A stretch of 64,000 nucleotides of DNA. It comes from Emiliania huxleyi CCMP1516 (lineage: Eukaryota > Haptophyta > Isochrysidales > Noelaerhabdaceae). The notes under the pieces were generated by a model. The model saw nothing but the letters and a program-made list of their open reading frames with translations, did not search any database and was not told where the DNA came from. Positions 20,521 through 31,352 of the stretch are shown here, piece by piece. The stretch spans positions 1 to 64,000 of the forward strand of contig NW_005195736.1 in the NCBI RefSeq assembly GCF_000372725.1, read 5' to 3'. Made by a program: the position numbers and the translations under genes. Every line of letters starts with the position of its first letter. Position 1 is the stretch's first letter.

Positions 20521-21476
20521 CTTCGTACATCCTCCTGCTGATCTCCGCAACGTCCTGCTCCCTCCCTCGACTCGCCCTGCGCGACTGATCCGCTCACCGC
20601 TTCGTCTGCCCTGCGTCGTCTGGTGACGGGTCCTCCATAGTCGGTTGAGGTCGCCGCCCTCCTCGAGTGCCAAAATTCTTGTTGGCTTCTAAAAATCTCT
20701 CTCTCTCTCTCTTTCCCCGCCCGCAAGGAAGGCGCGAGCGAGACACACGACTCCCACTCCGGCGGCCGCCCCACCCCCCCCCACCCCGCCCGACAGCCCC
20801 ACCCCACAACCCCGACCCACCCCGACCCAAGCAACCCCGCCCCAACCCGACCCGACCCGACCCACCCCCAAAGCGCACCCTTTTTAAGCCTAGGGCTGGC
20901 CTGTGCCTGCCTAGCTAGCGCCACTGCGAATGAGCGAACGAAAGCAAGCAAGGGAAAGCGGCCGATAGAAATCAAGAACACGCAGTGTCTCACCTGGACA
21001 AGACTCAAGAGCAAGCGAGACAGATTTTTTAGCAATACCAAAAACGATTAGACGGGTGCTGCCGGAGGCTTTGAGGCCGCCGCCGCGCGGGTTGCTTACC
21101 CACAGCAAGCGGCACGCGGGATTTTTTCGGGGTTTTTCGAGGCGGACGCTGCCCGAAAATCAATTTCGCGAATTTTTGCACAAATTTTTTTTTGGTGCAG
21201 GCCCTCTTTCAGGTCCATTTCTGGACCTCCAATAACACATTCACAAGCGTCCCAGGGCGATTTCCGTTTTTCTTCTTTTTCGGCGAAAACGCCTCGCAAG
21301 CGGCCGTTTGTGGGGGGTTTTCGCGAAAATCGGCCTAAAAAAGGCCGGGAACGCCGCGGTAACCGTTTGTGAGGCGTCCTGAGTCGGCCTGAAAGCGGCT
21401 CTGGCCGAGAGCACAGCGGCGATTTTCTTCTTTTTACGAAATCCGCACTCTGGGCTCCATCGCCTCGCAAGCGATT
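20521..21476. other. Intergenic low-complexity region
   Basis: Contains (CT)n at about 20697-20715 and a long C-rich tract of CCCGACCC/CCCCACCC units at about 20770-20870. At 21110-21480 lies a stretch rich in TTTTTCG and CGAAAA with several imperfect palindromes around GGCCTAAAAAAGGCC (about 21330). Bases near 21022-21042 (AGATTTTTTAGCAATACCAA) recur at 63843-63862. Open frames here look like composition artefacts. Confidence 0.55.
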
Positions 21477-21759
21477 TTATTGTTTTTTGTCACACTCACT
21501 TGACACTGTGCAGGGGAAGATGCAGCGGCGCGAAACGTGGGGCCTGGGCGCGCCCGAGCCGCACGCCACCGCCGCGTGCTCGGGGCTCTCCCGTCGTCTC
21601 CGTCGCCAGCTAGAGGTAGAGCGGATTCGACTCATCAATCTCACACGTACGTGGCTCTTGCTCCTCACACCACTGCCGCCAGCCCGCCAGAGCAGTTCAC
21701 TTGACACTCTCGCGCGCGCACCTCTCGTCATACATTGCGCCTTGGTTGTCGGCCTCGCG

Positions 21760-22039
21760 TCACTCAGGCGCAGGCGGGAACGCGATAAGCAGCAGCAGCA
21801 GCAGCAGCTCGGCGAGGGAGACTTGCATCGTCCAAGGCCGGCCCGCCAGTCGCCGTGACGTCTGCTGCGGCAGCGATGTGAAGTGCAGGCTGGTGCTCTC
21901 GATGTGGACACGCGGCAGAAGGGCGGCGCACACGGCGCGCACAGGATAGACCGCCAACGCTGCCCAACGCGTCATGCCCTCCACCTCCCAGCGGCCACGG
22001 CGGTGCGGGGGCGCGGCATCGCGCGGCACGCCCTCCTTC

Positions 22040-22097
<58 letters not shown>

Positions 22098-22668
22098 GCT
22101 GGTACCTCGAGTGAGCAGAGCTGTCGTACTCCTCGATCAGCCTGGAGAGCTTGGGCACGGCGGCGGCCGCGGCGGCCGCAGATGCAGCGGCGGAGCGCTT
22201 GGCGCCGTGAGAAGAGAGGCGCAGGCACAGGCGGCTCACTTCGCAGTCGACGGAGAAGGGGCAGATCCGCAGGCGATCGCAGGAGGCATGCTCGATGTGG
22301 AAGGGGAGGTGTATGTCCGCCTCGCCCGCGCCACTCAGCAGCATCGAGAAGAGCCGAGGCTGGAAGCTGACGCCCGTCAGCGTCACGTGAGCCATGTCGT
22401 CGATGACGATGTGCTCCGCCGCGAGCAGCGGGCTCAAAGCCCACAGCACGAAGCGCTCGGGCACGGCAGCGACCGGCCCGCATCGCGGCGACAGAGGCGC
22501 CTCCTTCTCCGTCAGCGGCGCCTCTGCCGTGATGCTGTCTTGCGTCGACGACGCAGCCGCCGAGGCTGCGGCCCGCCGCTTATTGACGTAGTGATACGGG
22601 TTGGGGATGCCGAACCTCTTGTGCACCGTGTACTTCTTCTGCGGCGCGTTAACGGCGAGCGCACGCAT
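21760..22668 (-). CDS. Hypothetical protein with long poly-Gly run (possibly chorein/VPS13-like)
   Basis: An ATG at 22668 opens 302 codons. The first part reads as constrained protein: VHKRFGIPNPYHYVNKRR, FVLWALSPLLAAEHIVIDDM, HVTLTGVSFQPRLFSMLL, ADIHLPFHIEHASCDRLRIC, SRLCLRLSS. The alternating pattern and its order loosely recall the N-terminal chorein module of bridge-like lipid-transfer proteins, but this is a weak impression. A run of about 18 Gly follows, encoded by the (GCC)n tract at 22041-22097, and then PVRAVCAALLPRVHIESTSL. The gene starts directly next to the truncated end of the Copia element, whose reading frame ends about 35 bp upstream. The C-terminus as read (poly-Leu) may be intron sequence. 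Confidence 0.4.
22041..22097 (+). repeat. (GCC)n trinucleotide repeat, about 18 units
   Basis: A near-perfect run of GCC that, read on the minus strand, encodes poly-Gly within the 21760-22668 frame. Confidence 0.95.
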
Positions 22669-22702
22669 GCGGAGCGGAGCCGAGTGCCGGGGCGGCGCGA
22701 TG

Positions 22703-25700
22703 CTAAAAGAGCAAGGGACTGCAGATATCGTCCTTTGCGTGACACGATAGATGGGCCAGATGAGAGGGGAAGGGGGGAGGGAGGGAGAGGGTGTCGGGGC
22801 GCGCGTTGGTGGCGAACATGAGGCTGCCGATGAGGCACTGGCAGCGCTGGAGGAGCTGCGGGTCGGGCACGGTCTTCTTCTCGGCTGCGCTGATGACGAT
22901 GGACGGGAGGTCCTTGTCCGCGGGCACCTTGTAGCCCGCGTGCGTGACGCCTGACGGGAAGAAGCGCGCGCGCAGCGTGTCGATGTACTTGCTGGCAGAC
23001 AGCTTGAAACCGGTCTGCGTCTTGGTGATGTTGAGCCCGAGGAACTCGTGCACCTTTCCCTCGTGGACCTTGAGCGGCTTGCCGACGTGCTTGTTGAAGT
23101 GCTCGATGTACTCGTGCGCGAGCGCCCTGCCAGCGGTGGTCCCGGAGTGGAAGATGCCGAAGTCGTCCACGTAGATGACGACGATGAGTTTCGTGCTGTT
23201 GCGGGTGAGGACGAAGCAGCTCGGGTCCGCCTCGGACTGAACGAGCCCAGGAAACGCCTTGTTGATGGACTTGACGTGGTTCCACCAAGCGTTACCTGCG
23301 GATGGTGCGCCGTAGAGGTTGCCGACCTCGCACACCATGTCCTTCTCCTCGCCGGTGATGGGGTCGATGTAGCAGTACTCGGGCTTGCCCTTGAGCCCCT
23401 TCGGCATCTCGCAGTACCAGGTCTCGCCCTCCCCGCGCTCCGCCCAGGTGTACGCCATGGGCTGGTCGCACGTGATGAGTTCCATGTCCTCCTGCGCGGC
23501 CACGTTGAGCACGGTGCGGGTCGTGCCGTAGCGGACGACGCTCGCGAAGGTTTTGGTGAAGTCGACGCCGGGCCGCATCAGGTTGCCCATGACACAGCCG
23601 CGCCACTTGCACCGGCCGTCGGACTTCCGGGAGGCGATCTCCTTCAGCGGGAGGACGCGCACCTTGGCGGGGCGGCGCATGGGCTTGAGCGTGCCGTTCT
23701 GGATGAGGCCGAGGAACTCGGTGTCATACGCCTTGTACCACGCGTCGCGCAGCTTGCGGTCGCGGATGTTGGCGATGTCCTTGTAGTGCTTGGGCACGAT
23801 GTTGTCCGGCATGGGCATGATCTGGCCGTCCACGCTCGACATGTACGCGACGCACTGGTCCGTGGTGTTGCGGTAGACCGACGACGATGGGGATGCGGCC
23901 GCCGCAGCCGCCCAGATGCCGAAGGGCGTGGCATTGGCGGCGAGGCGGGCGTTGAGCATGTTGTTGTACTCGCCCGTCGAGACGCCGCCGCGGCTGCGGG
24001 TGGTGCGCGGCGCAGGCGCACCCGCTGCGGGCGGGTTGACGTTGCCGTCGTTGGCCGGGTCTGGCATGATCACCACCTCCTCGTCGAGGGTCAGCCCCCC
24101 GGCGTGGTTGTCGGTGGTGGGGAGGAAGACGGAGTCGCCGCGGGTCACGTTGTTGTCGAGCGTAGCCTTGTCCGACTCGTCGGGCGTCTCGTCCGCGGTC
24201 ACAGGCTCCGGCCACGCGCCCTCGATGTCCGTCGGGGTGAGGTCGGAGGTAGGAGCACGGTACTCGATGCCGTTCCAGAGCTCGTTGACGCAGAATGTCG
24301 CCTGCGTGGTGGTGCCGATGTGCCCCTTGCGCGGACCCTCGGTGATGACGTACTTCCAGCCGGGCGAAGTGCGCGAGATGCCGAGGAAGGCCGCCATCTC
24401 GCCCGTGGGTGAGACACCGTTCGCCACAAGGTGGGAGGGCGACTTGACGATCATCTTGCACGCCCACGGGTAGAACATGTTCATCTTGGGGCGCTGCCCG
24501 GTCTTGAGCTCGTACGCTGACTTGCCGGTGTCGCGCACGGCGAAGGTGGCGTTGGCGATGGTGGCCGCGTACACCCAGGCGTAGCCCCAGTACTGGTAGA
24601 GCTGGGCGGCGCCATGCCCCCCTGCGCGTGCCATCATCTCCCGCACGATCCTGCCGCAGGTAGCGTTCGCACGCTCGCACGCCCCATTCTGCCACGGCTC
24701 GTAGGGGCAGCTGTTGCGGAGGGTGATGCCGTACTTGAGGCAGAGCTCGCGCACGGCGCTGGAGTTGAGGACGACCTCGTTGTCGCAGAACGCAACTCCT
24801 CCGCGGAACGTGTGGCCGTCCTTTCCCTCGTTCTCGGCGAAGTACTTGCGCAGGTAGGCAGGCGTCTGGCCCTTGGTCTGCAGGATGTACGGCGTGATGG
24901 TGCTGGTGTGCTCGTCGACGACCATGAGTGCGTAGCAGTGCCCATCGACGCCTACCACACCCTTGGGCGACCAGAGGTCGTAGTGCGACGAGCCCCCGAA
25001 GCGAGTGGCCAGTGGCCGGCCGGTGCTGCGCCGCGCGTGGTACTTGGCGTTCGCCTGCAGCGCGGCGTCGTCGAGGCCCTCGTTGCGGTCCATCTTGGAG
25101 AGGTCTGGCACGCCGTCCGCGATCTTGCTGAGGTCCTTTAGCGCGTCGCCGGAGATGCACAGGGCGTGCCGCCAGAAGGTGCCATCCGTCGGGCGCCGCC
25201 CCGGCTTGCCGCGCACGATGGCCTTGGCGGCGTTGGCGCCGACGGATGCGCCGAGCGGCATCAGGTGGATGTTGAAGTCCTCCCCGAAGTAGATGGTCTG
25301 CCCGGAGGGGTAGTTGAAGCGTGGTGGGCAGAGGTCGAAGCGGACCACGATGTTCTGCGCCTTGCACTCCTTGACGCTGACGAGAGGCATGGCGAGTCCG
25401 GGCGCGTACAGCGCGTTCACCCACTCGGTGTTTACAACCTTGGTGTCCTGCGGCTTGGTCGGGTCAGCCAGCGCGAAGGCGTACGCGGTGCCGACGCCCT
25501 TCGCCTTGAGGTAGTCGTTGTTTGCGCAGCGGATGTAGATGGGCTTCTCGGGCTCGCGCCACCCGTGAGGGAAGTAGTCGGGCGTCGGGAACATGTTCAT
25601 GCCCGCCTTGGAGTCGACGCCAGCGGCATACGATCCCGGCATGTTCACACCGGCGGTCGTGTCGTACGCGTCGACGACCTTGACATGCCCGACAAGCGCG

Positions 25701-27460
25701 TGTGCCTGCATCGCGTCCATGCGCGCCACGTACATGGCGAGCATGATGCACGTGTACGAGAGGACGAGCGGGACCGTCTTGGGCACGTCGATGTCATTCA
25801 CCGCGCGGAACATGTCGCCCGCGACCTTGCGGTAGATCGGCTGGAGCGGGTCCTCCTCGATGGCGTACTCTGCTCCGCCACCTGAGCCAGTCGCCGGCCC
25901 GGTGGACAGCTCGAGGGGTAGTGCGGTGACGGACTCGACCATCACGCCCATGTTCGAGGGCTCGTCCACGGCGTCGACCACAGGCGTGCCGATCGAGGCA
26001 GGCGAGCCCATGTAGACCGGGATGAGGCACGCGAGCAGGACGAGTAGGATGGAAGCGCCGATGTACGGGCGAGGCAGCGCGGTGACGAACGAGGTGAACT
26101 TGACCCACAGCCCGCCGCGCGCCCGTGCCTCCGCCGCATTGCGCGCCGCCGTCTTGGCCTTGAGGATGGCGGGCGTGTCGGTGGGGTTGGAGTCGGGGAA
26201 GGTGTCCTCGACCTGGTCGGTGCCGACGCCAGCGACAAAGCCGCCGACGATGCCGTCCGGGTCGAACGTGCGGGTGACAGAGTCGGCCAGCGCCGCCCGC
26301 ACCTCCTCGTGGTCGGTCGCGGTGGAGTCCGACTTCTTGAAGGGGTCGTGCGGGAGGGTGCGGCCGGGGGACTTGGCGCACACCTTCTTGTACGAGGACT
26401 GGGCCATGCGCACCTTCGTCTCGTGGTCGATGCGGTCGGGGAGTTCCTCGAGCACCTTGGCGACAGGGACCCCCTTGCAGATGAGGTCGCCGATGCACTT
26501 GCCACCGTGCAACCCATTGCAGTGGGGGCACGGCTTGCGCCCAGCGGCTGCGCGGCCGCCGCGGTCCCCGCCGCCCTTGTCGGACTTGATCTGCGCCTGG
26601 AGAGCGGCGACCTGGGACTCGGCGGCCGCGAGCTTCTCCTTGAGCACGCCTTGCGAGGCAATCTCCGCCTCGAACGCCGCCTGCGCAGCCGCCTTGGCCT
26701 CGTTGGCGCGGTCCGCGTTGTCTTGGTCGAGGATGCCCTGCATCGCGAGCGTGGACGCCTTGAGGCCGTACGTCTTGCCCGATTGCGCGGCGAGTTGGCG
26801 CTGCATGCCGATCTGCACGCGCATGTTTGCGCCGAGCGTGGCCCCCTTGGCGGCGATCGCGTCGAGGATGTATTCCTCGATCACCTCGTCGGGGAGGTGC
26901 CACTGGGAGTCCTTGAGCAACTTGTTCGCCAGCTCGATGCCCGTCTTGAACTTGGCGAGGCTCGCGGACGTGAGGTCCTTGAGAGCGTCGGGGGAGTACG
27001 CCTTCTCGAGATCCGCGCGCAGCGCCTTCGTGCGCACGTTCTTGGAGTTCGTGTCCTCCGACTCGATGAGCGACTTGATCGCCGCGATGCCCTTCTTGAT
27101 GTCGTCGTAGTGGTCGGCGTCCTCGTCCGCCAACATCTCGGCGAGCGTGTCGTCGTCCTTGACGGCGTTCTGCAGCGCACCGTAGAGTTGGCGCGACAGA
27201 GTCACCGACAGGTCCTTGAAGAACTTGTCGATCATGGCCGGGATGAGGCCGTCCGCAGTGCCGATGTTCTTGTAGCGCACGTGCAGCGCGACCGCCTCGG
27301 CCTCGCGCTCCGCGCCCGGCCGGATGGTGCCCACCTCGATGATGTCGAGGAGGTACTTGTGTTGCTTCGCCGCGGTCCGCAGGTTGCGGAACCACTCGTT
27401 GAACTCCCGCTCGGAGCTCTGTTTGTAGGCCGGAATCACCAGCTTGTCCGTCGACGACAT
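22703..27460 (-). mobile_element. Ty1/Copia retrotransposon gag-pol, truncated before RNase H
   Basis: An uninterrupted frame from ATG at 27460 gives 1,585 residues. In order: a gag-like region (LVIPAYKQSSEREFNEWFRN); a small Cys/His cluster (CPHCNGLHGGKC); an unusual hydrophobic stretch (YIGASILLVLLACLIPVYMG); a protease-like site GVDSKAGMNMF in which the usual DSGA motif is altered; integrase with catalytic acids in SSHYDLWSP, AFCDNEVVLNS and QNGACERANAT; and reverse transcriptase with LITCDQPMAYTWAE and the YVDDF box. Order protease-integrase-RT defines Copia. The frame ends shortly after LIGSLMFATNARPD, where RNase H should begin, and runs into unrelated sequence, so the 3' end is lost. 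No long terminal repeats were found. The intact frame implies recent activity. Confidence 0.92.
22999..24452 (-). repeat. Left arm of a 1,454-bp inverted duplication (Copia integrase C-end to RT)
   Basis: This segment equals 27789-29242 in reverse orientation, with identical length (1,454 bp), no indels apparent from the translations and only a handful of substitutions. The spacer is 3,336 bp. Confidence 0.9.
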
Positions 27461-27788
27461 GTTGTCGTAATGTCCCGGGGATCGTTGCCCCGCCGCTACC
27501 AACTGTGAAGGTCTTCAGTGACCACTCACAAGCTGTTCCAAGGCCCGACAGAAATGTACTGTCAAAACTTTGTTCAAACAAAAGTACTGGCCCGCGGCCC
27601 CCACACCCACAATGACTATCAATCCAGGCTGCGGGTGAAGGGCAAAACCGCGCCGCTGCAGAACGGTTTTTGCAAAACCGCGCCGCAGCGGTACGAAACT
27701 GCGCAGATGCAGTCCAGGGGTGGTAAGGACACTATGTGTGTGTGTGTGGCCGTAGACTAGACGGCTGCGCGGTCGTCGGTCTTCAACA
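27461..27788. other. Spacer between the Copia start codon and its inverted copy
   Basis: About 330 bases with no gene. It should hold the element's leader or left LTR if present, but no matching LTR copy was found elsewhere. A local duplication, CAAAACCGCGCCGC, occurs twice near 27640-27690. Confidence 0.5.
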
Positions 27789-29242
27789 GATCGTCAAGTC
27801 GCCCCCCCACCTTGTGGCGAACGGTGTCTCACCCACGGGCGAGATGGCGGCCTTCCTCGGCATCTCGCGCACTTCGCCCGGCTGGAAGTACGTCATCACC
27901 GAGGGTCCGCGCAAGGGGCACATCGGCACCACCACGCAGGCGACCTTCTGCGTCAACGAGCTCTGGAACGGCATCGAGTACCGTGCTCCCACCTCCGACC
28001 TCACCCCGACGGACATCGAGGGCGCGTGGCCGGAGCCTGTGACCGCGGACGAGACGCCCGACGAGTCGGACAAGGCTACGCTCGACAACAACGTGACCCG
28101 CGGCGACTCCGTCTTCCTCCCCACCACCGACAACCACGCCGGGGGGCTGACCCTCGACGAGGAGGTGGTGATCATGCCAGACCCGGCCAACGACGGCAAC
28201 GTCAACCCGCCCGCAGCGGGTGCGCCTGCGCCGCGCACCACCCGCAGCCGCGGCGGCGTCTCGACGGGCGAGTACAACAACATGCTCAACGCCCGCCTCG
28301 CCGCCAATGCCACGCCCTTCGGCATCTGGGCGGCTGCGGCGGCCGCATCCCCATCGTCGTCGGTCTACCGCAACACCACGGACCAGTGCGTCGCGTACAT
28401 GTCGAGCGTGGACGGCCAGATCATGCCCATGCCGGACAACATCGTGCCCAAGCACTACAAGGACATCGCCAACATCCGCGACCCCAAGCTGCGCGACGCG
28501 TGGTACAAGGCGTATGACACCGAGTTCCTCGGCCTCATCCAGAACGGCACGCTCAAGCCCATGCGGCGCCCCGCCAAGGTGCGCGTCCTCCCGCTGAAGG
28601 AGATCGCCTCCCGGAAGTCCGACGGCCGGTGCAAGTGGCGCGGCTGTGTCATGGGCAACCTGATGCGGCCCGGCGTCGACTTCACCAAGACCTTCGCGAG
28701 CGTCGTCCGCTACGGCACGACCCGCACCGTGCTCAACGTGGCCGCGCAGGAGGACATGGAACTCATCACGTGCGACCAGCCCATGGCGTACACCTGGGCG
28801 GAGCGCGGGGAGGGCGAGACCTGGTACTGCGAGATGCCGAAGGGGCTCAAGGGCAAGCCCGAGTACTGCTACATCGATCCCATCACCGGCGAGGAGAAGG
28901 ACATGGTGTGCGAGGTCGGCAATCTCTACGGCGCACCATCCGCAGGTAACGCTTGGTGGAACCACGTCAAGTCCATCAACAAGGCGTTTCCTGGGCTCGT
29001 TCAGTCCGAGGCGGACCCGAGCTGCTTCATCCTCACCCGCAACAGCACGAAACTCATCGTCGTCATCTACGTGGACGACTTCGGCATCTTCCACTCCGGG
29101 ACCACCGCTGGCAAGGCGCTCGCGCACGAGTACATCGAGCACTTCAACAAGCACGTCGGCAAGCCGCTCAAGGTCCACGAGGGAAAGGTGCACGAGTTCC
29201 TCGGGCTCAACATCACCAAGACGCAGACCGGTTTCAAGCTGT
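27789..29242 (+). pseudogene. Truncated inverted copy of the Copia pol gene
   Basis: The frame (open from about 27736) carries the integrase C-terminal part (HLVANGVSPTGEMAAFLGIS) through the reverse transcriptase YVDDF box to KTQTGFKL, nearly identical to the full element on the other strand. It lacks gag, protease and most of integrase at the 5' side and the RT end and RNase H at the 3' side. Both ends are abrupt: at 27789 it joins unrelated DNA and at 29242 it joins a different broken ORF. It cannot be autonomous. No stop codon has accumulated, which means the duplication is young or is an assembly artefact. Confidence 0.9.
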
Positions 29243-29842
29243 GCACGAGGCGCATGCGTGCAGCGGCAGCGCGTGCGCCATGCGCTCGTCGCTCCACTCG
29301 CCCAGCAGCCGCCGCTTCGTCTCGTCGGAGACGTGCACGCAGCGCTGCAGCAGCGCCGCCGTCTCGTCCTCGGGCCGCTCCAGGTCCATGACGACGTTCG
29401 TCGAGGCGTGGAAGCGCGTCTCCAGGTCGATGGCCGCCTGCTCGGCCGCGGCGAGCTTGCCCTGGTCGACGCACATGCCGCACACCGCGTGCGCCGGGCA
29501 GCCGCACTGGCCGCGTTGTGGGCGCACGGTCTTGGCGACCGCCGGCGCTGCGCGCCGGTCGTGCTGCTCACGCTGCCGGCGGCGCTGGTCGCGCGCCTGC
29601 CGATCGCGCGTGTTCGCGGCGGCTGCATCTCTTGCTCGTTTCGCTCGCACCCGAGCGGCTGTCGCCAGGCGCTTCAGGTCGGCGGTGCTGCGCGCGCGGC
29701 CGTCGGCCAGGCACAGCCACATGTCCTCCTCCTTAGCAGGCTCGCACGGCTTGCCGTCGAACTGCGGCTGGCGCCCGCGACGATGCTTCGCCCAGGCCGG
29801 GCACGATGGTGCCGCGACGAGCGGCGTCGAGGCGACGGCCAT
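29243..29842 (-). pseudogene. 5' part of an unidentified ORF broken by the Copia fragment
   Basis: From ATG at 29842 the minus strand encodes about 200 residues before it meets the Copia junction at 29242. The sequence looks like real protein: QPQFDGKPCEPAKEEDMWLC, a long Arg/Ala/Lys coiled region, a Cys cluster (CGCPAHAVCGMC), ETRFHASTNVVMDLERPEDE, RRLLGEWSDERMAHALPLHA and CASC at the break. Such Cys-containing segments remind me of mobile-element proteins (for example Helitron-type ORFs), but the family is not secure. The downstream remainder is absent. Confidence 0.5.
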
Positions 29843-29937
29843 CGATGGGTCCAGAAGACTTGGAGACACTTCTACCAAAAAATCGAGCACAATTGCGTTA
29901 CATGGGCATGGCCGGGGTTTCTGCACCGAACGATCTT

Positions 29938-29957
29938 ACTTTCGGTCTATCGAAAGT
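29938..29957. other. Perfect 7-bp stem hairpin upstream of the oxidoreductase gene
   Basis: ACTTTCG GTCTAT CGAAAGT forms a 7-bp stem with a 6-base loop about 75 bp before the next start codon. Function unknown. Confidence 0.5.
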
Positions 29958-30030
29958 GTTGATCGATAAACAAGGTCTGTGAAATGGGCCGTGCCGTCTC
30001 TTCGGCCGAAGGGACTCTGATTGCGCAGGC

Positions 30031-30831
30031 ATGACCCGCGCCTTTGGCGTCCGCTCCGACTCCGCGACGTGGCCGCTGCCGACCATCGCCTTCCTGGGCG
30101 GCACGGGTCGGATGGGCGTCCACCTCTGCGCGGCGTGGGCGAGCGCGGGCTACGAGGTGACGATGTGCAGTCGTGCCAAGGAGAAGGCGCAGGCGATCGT
30201 GGACTCGCTGCTGAGCGGCGCGGGCTACCAGGAGAAGGCGAGCAGCGGCAGCGTCGGCGAGATTTGCGTGCCGCCTTGCCCGGCGGAGGGGTGGAAGCTC
30301 AAGGCCGGCACAAACACGGACGCCGCCGCGGCGGACATGATCGTGCTAGGGACTCGGTTCGACGCCGCGTGGCCGCTCCTCGAGGCCATCGCGCCGCAGA
30401 TCCGCGGCCAGGGCAAGCTCATCCTGGATATCACCAACCCCCATCTCGCGTGGACGATGGGCGGCTCGAGCGGAAAGAAGGGCGCCGCCCTCCTTCCAAA
30501 GGATGGGCCCCAGAGCTCCATCGAGGTGCACAAGGCCAAGCTGGACGACCCGACGGCGAGGTGGGCGGCGGCGTACAAGACCGTCTACTGGAGCCTCATC
30601 CTTCCCACTGGCCCAAAGAACCCCGCCCGGCCAGGCGTCGAGGTGTTTGGCGATGAGGCGGCGCTCCCAGCGGTCTGTGAGCTCGTTGCGATGCACGGCT
30701 GGCAGCCGGTGGTCCGGGGCGGCTGCGACGTGGCGGCAGACTTCGAGGGCGGGACGATGAGCGTCAGCCGCTTTCTGGGCAACATGAAGCGCGAGATGTT
30801 TCAGGGGGAGAAGCTGAGCGTCGGGTGGTGA
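30031..30831 (+). CDS. NAD(P)-binding Rossmann oxidoreductase (F420:NADP/pyrroline-carboxylate reductase-like)
   Basis: A single exon from ATG at 30031 gives 266 residues. The N-terminus holds a dinucleotide-binding fold: PTIAFLGGTGRMGVHLCAAW with a GxGxxG-like turn, followed by GYEVTMCSRAKEKAQ. Later blocks ADMIVLGTRFDAAW and GKLILDITNPHLAW match the end of such a domain in the NADP oxidoreductase, F420-dependent/ProC-type superfamily. The C-terminal half (VYWSLILPTGPKN, VEVFGDEAALPAVCELVAMH, GGTMSVSRFLGNMKREMFQG) resembles the helical half of these proteins. Substrate and cofactor are unknown; haptophytes are not known by me to use F420, so NADP is more likely. Confidence 0.7.
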   Translation: MTRAFGVRSDSATWPLPTIAFLGGTGRMGVHLCAAWASAGYEVTMCSRAKEKAQAIVDSLLSGAGYQEKASSGSVGEICVPPCPAEGWKLKAGTNTDAAAADMIVLGTRFDAAWPLLEAIAPQIRGQGKLILDITNPHLAWTMGGSSGKKGAALLPKDGPQSSIEVHKAKLDDPTARWAAAYKTVYWSLILPTGPKNPARPGVEVFGDEAALPAVCELVAMHGWQPVVRGGCDVAADFEGGTMSVSRFLGNMKREMFQGEKLSVGW

Positions 30832-31352
30832 CCGGCGGTTGCCTGGTGTTGTGCGCGTGGGTTCGCCGCGCGTTGTGGCTTGTGGCGGCACTCAGCCGGA
30901 CGGGCCGGGACTCGGGGGCGCGCGTAGCGAGCACTCTCGGACTCTCGTGTTGTTGCGCCACAGTACGTTGTGTCAGTGCGAGATGTGTTCTAGAGTGACA
31001 CCCAGCGAGGGGCAGACCTCTCGATGATGGACGAGCCATGGCGCGAGTTCACACACCATCCCAATATCAAACGCGCCATTAGCGCGCCAGCACGACTTAT
31101 ACGTCAATTACGCCACCCACGATAACACTTTCGATGTTTGTGAGTGTTCCGACACGGGCGTTGATCGAATCCCTTGTGCGACAAATCACGACTCCCCCAC
31201 CGAGCCGCGCGCCGCGCTGCGCGCGCGCGCGGCTCACTCGCTACCACCGACACCCGTGCGTGTCTCACTATGTTCGCCGCTCTTACTCATGCAGATTAGA
31301 TTGTGATGAAATCCGCATTGTCTAACCTACACGGGCACGTCTCGGGCCCCAC
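30832..31352. other. Intergenic region
   Basis: No gene is recognised. A short block, CCCAGCGAGGGGC near 31003, recurs at about 47972, which suggests a small dispersed repeat. GCGCGCC palindromes are frequent. Confidence 0.5.

Noticed and set aside
23048..24412. A 454-codon plus-strand frame antisense to Copia RT
   Set aside because: No recognisable domain; it mirrors the RT/integrase coding sequence, and an equivalent frame appears antisense to the inverted copy.
25794..27581. A 595-codon minus-strand frame overlapping the Copia gag
   Set aside because: It is a shadow of the Copia frame: Arg/Gly/His-rich, with no domain, in a GC-rich region where all frames stay open.
22703..27788. Long terminal repeats for the Copia element
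   Set aside because: No pair of direct repeats starting TG and ending CA was found around the polyprotein; the 3' side is truncated.
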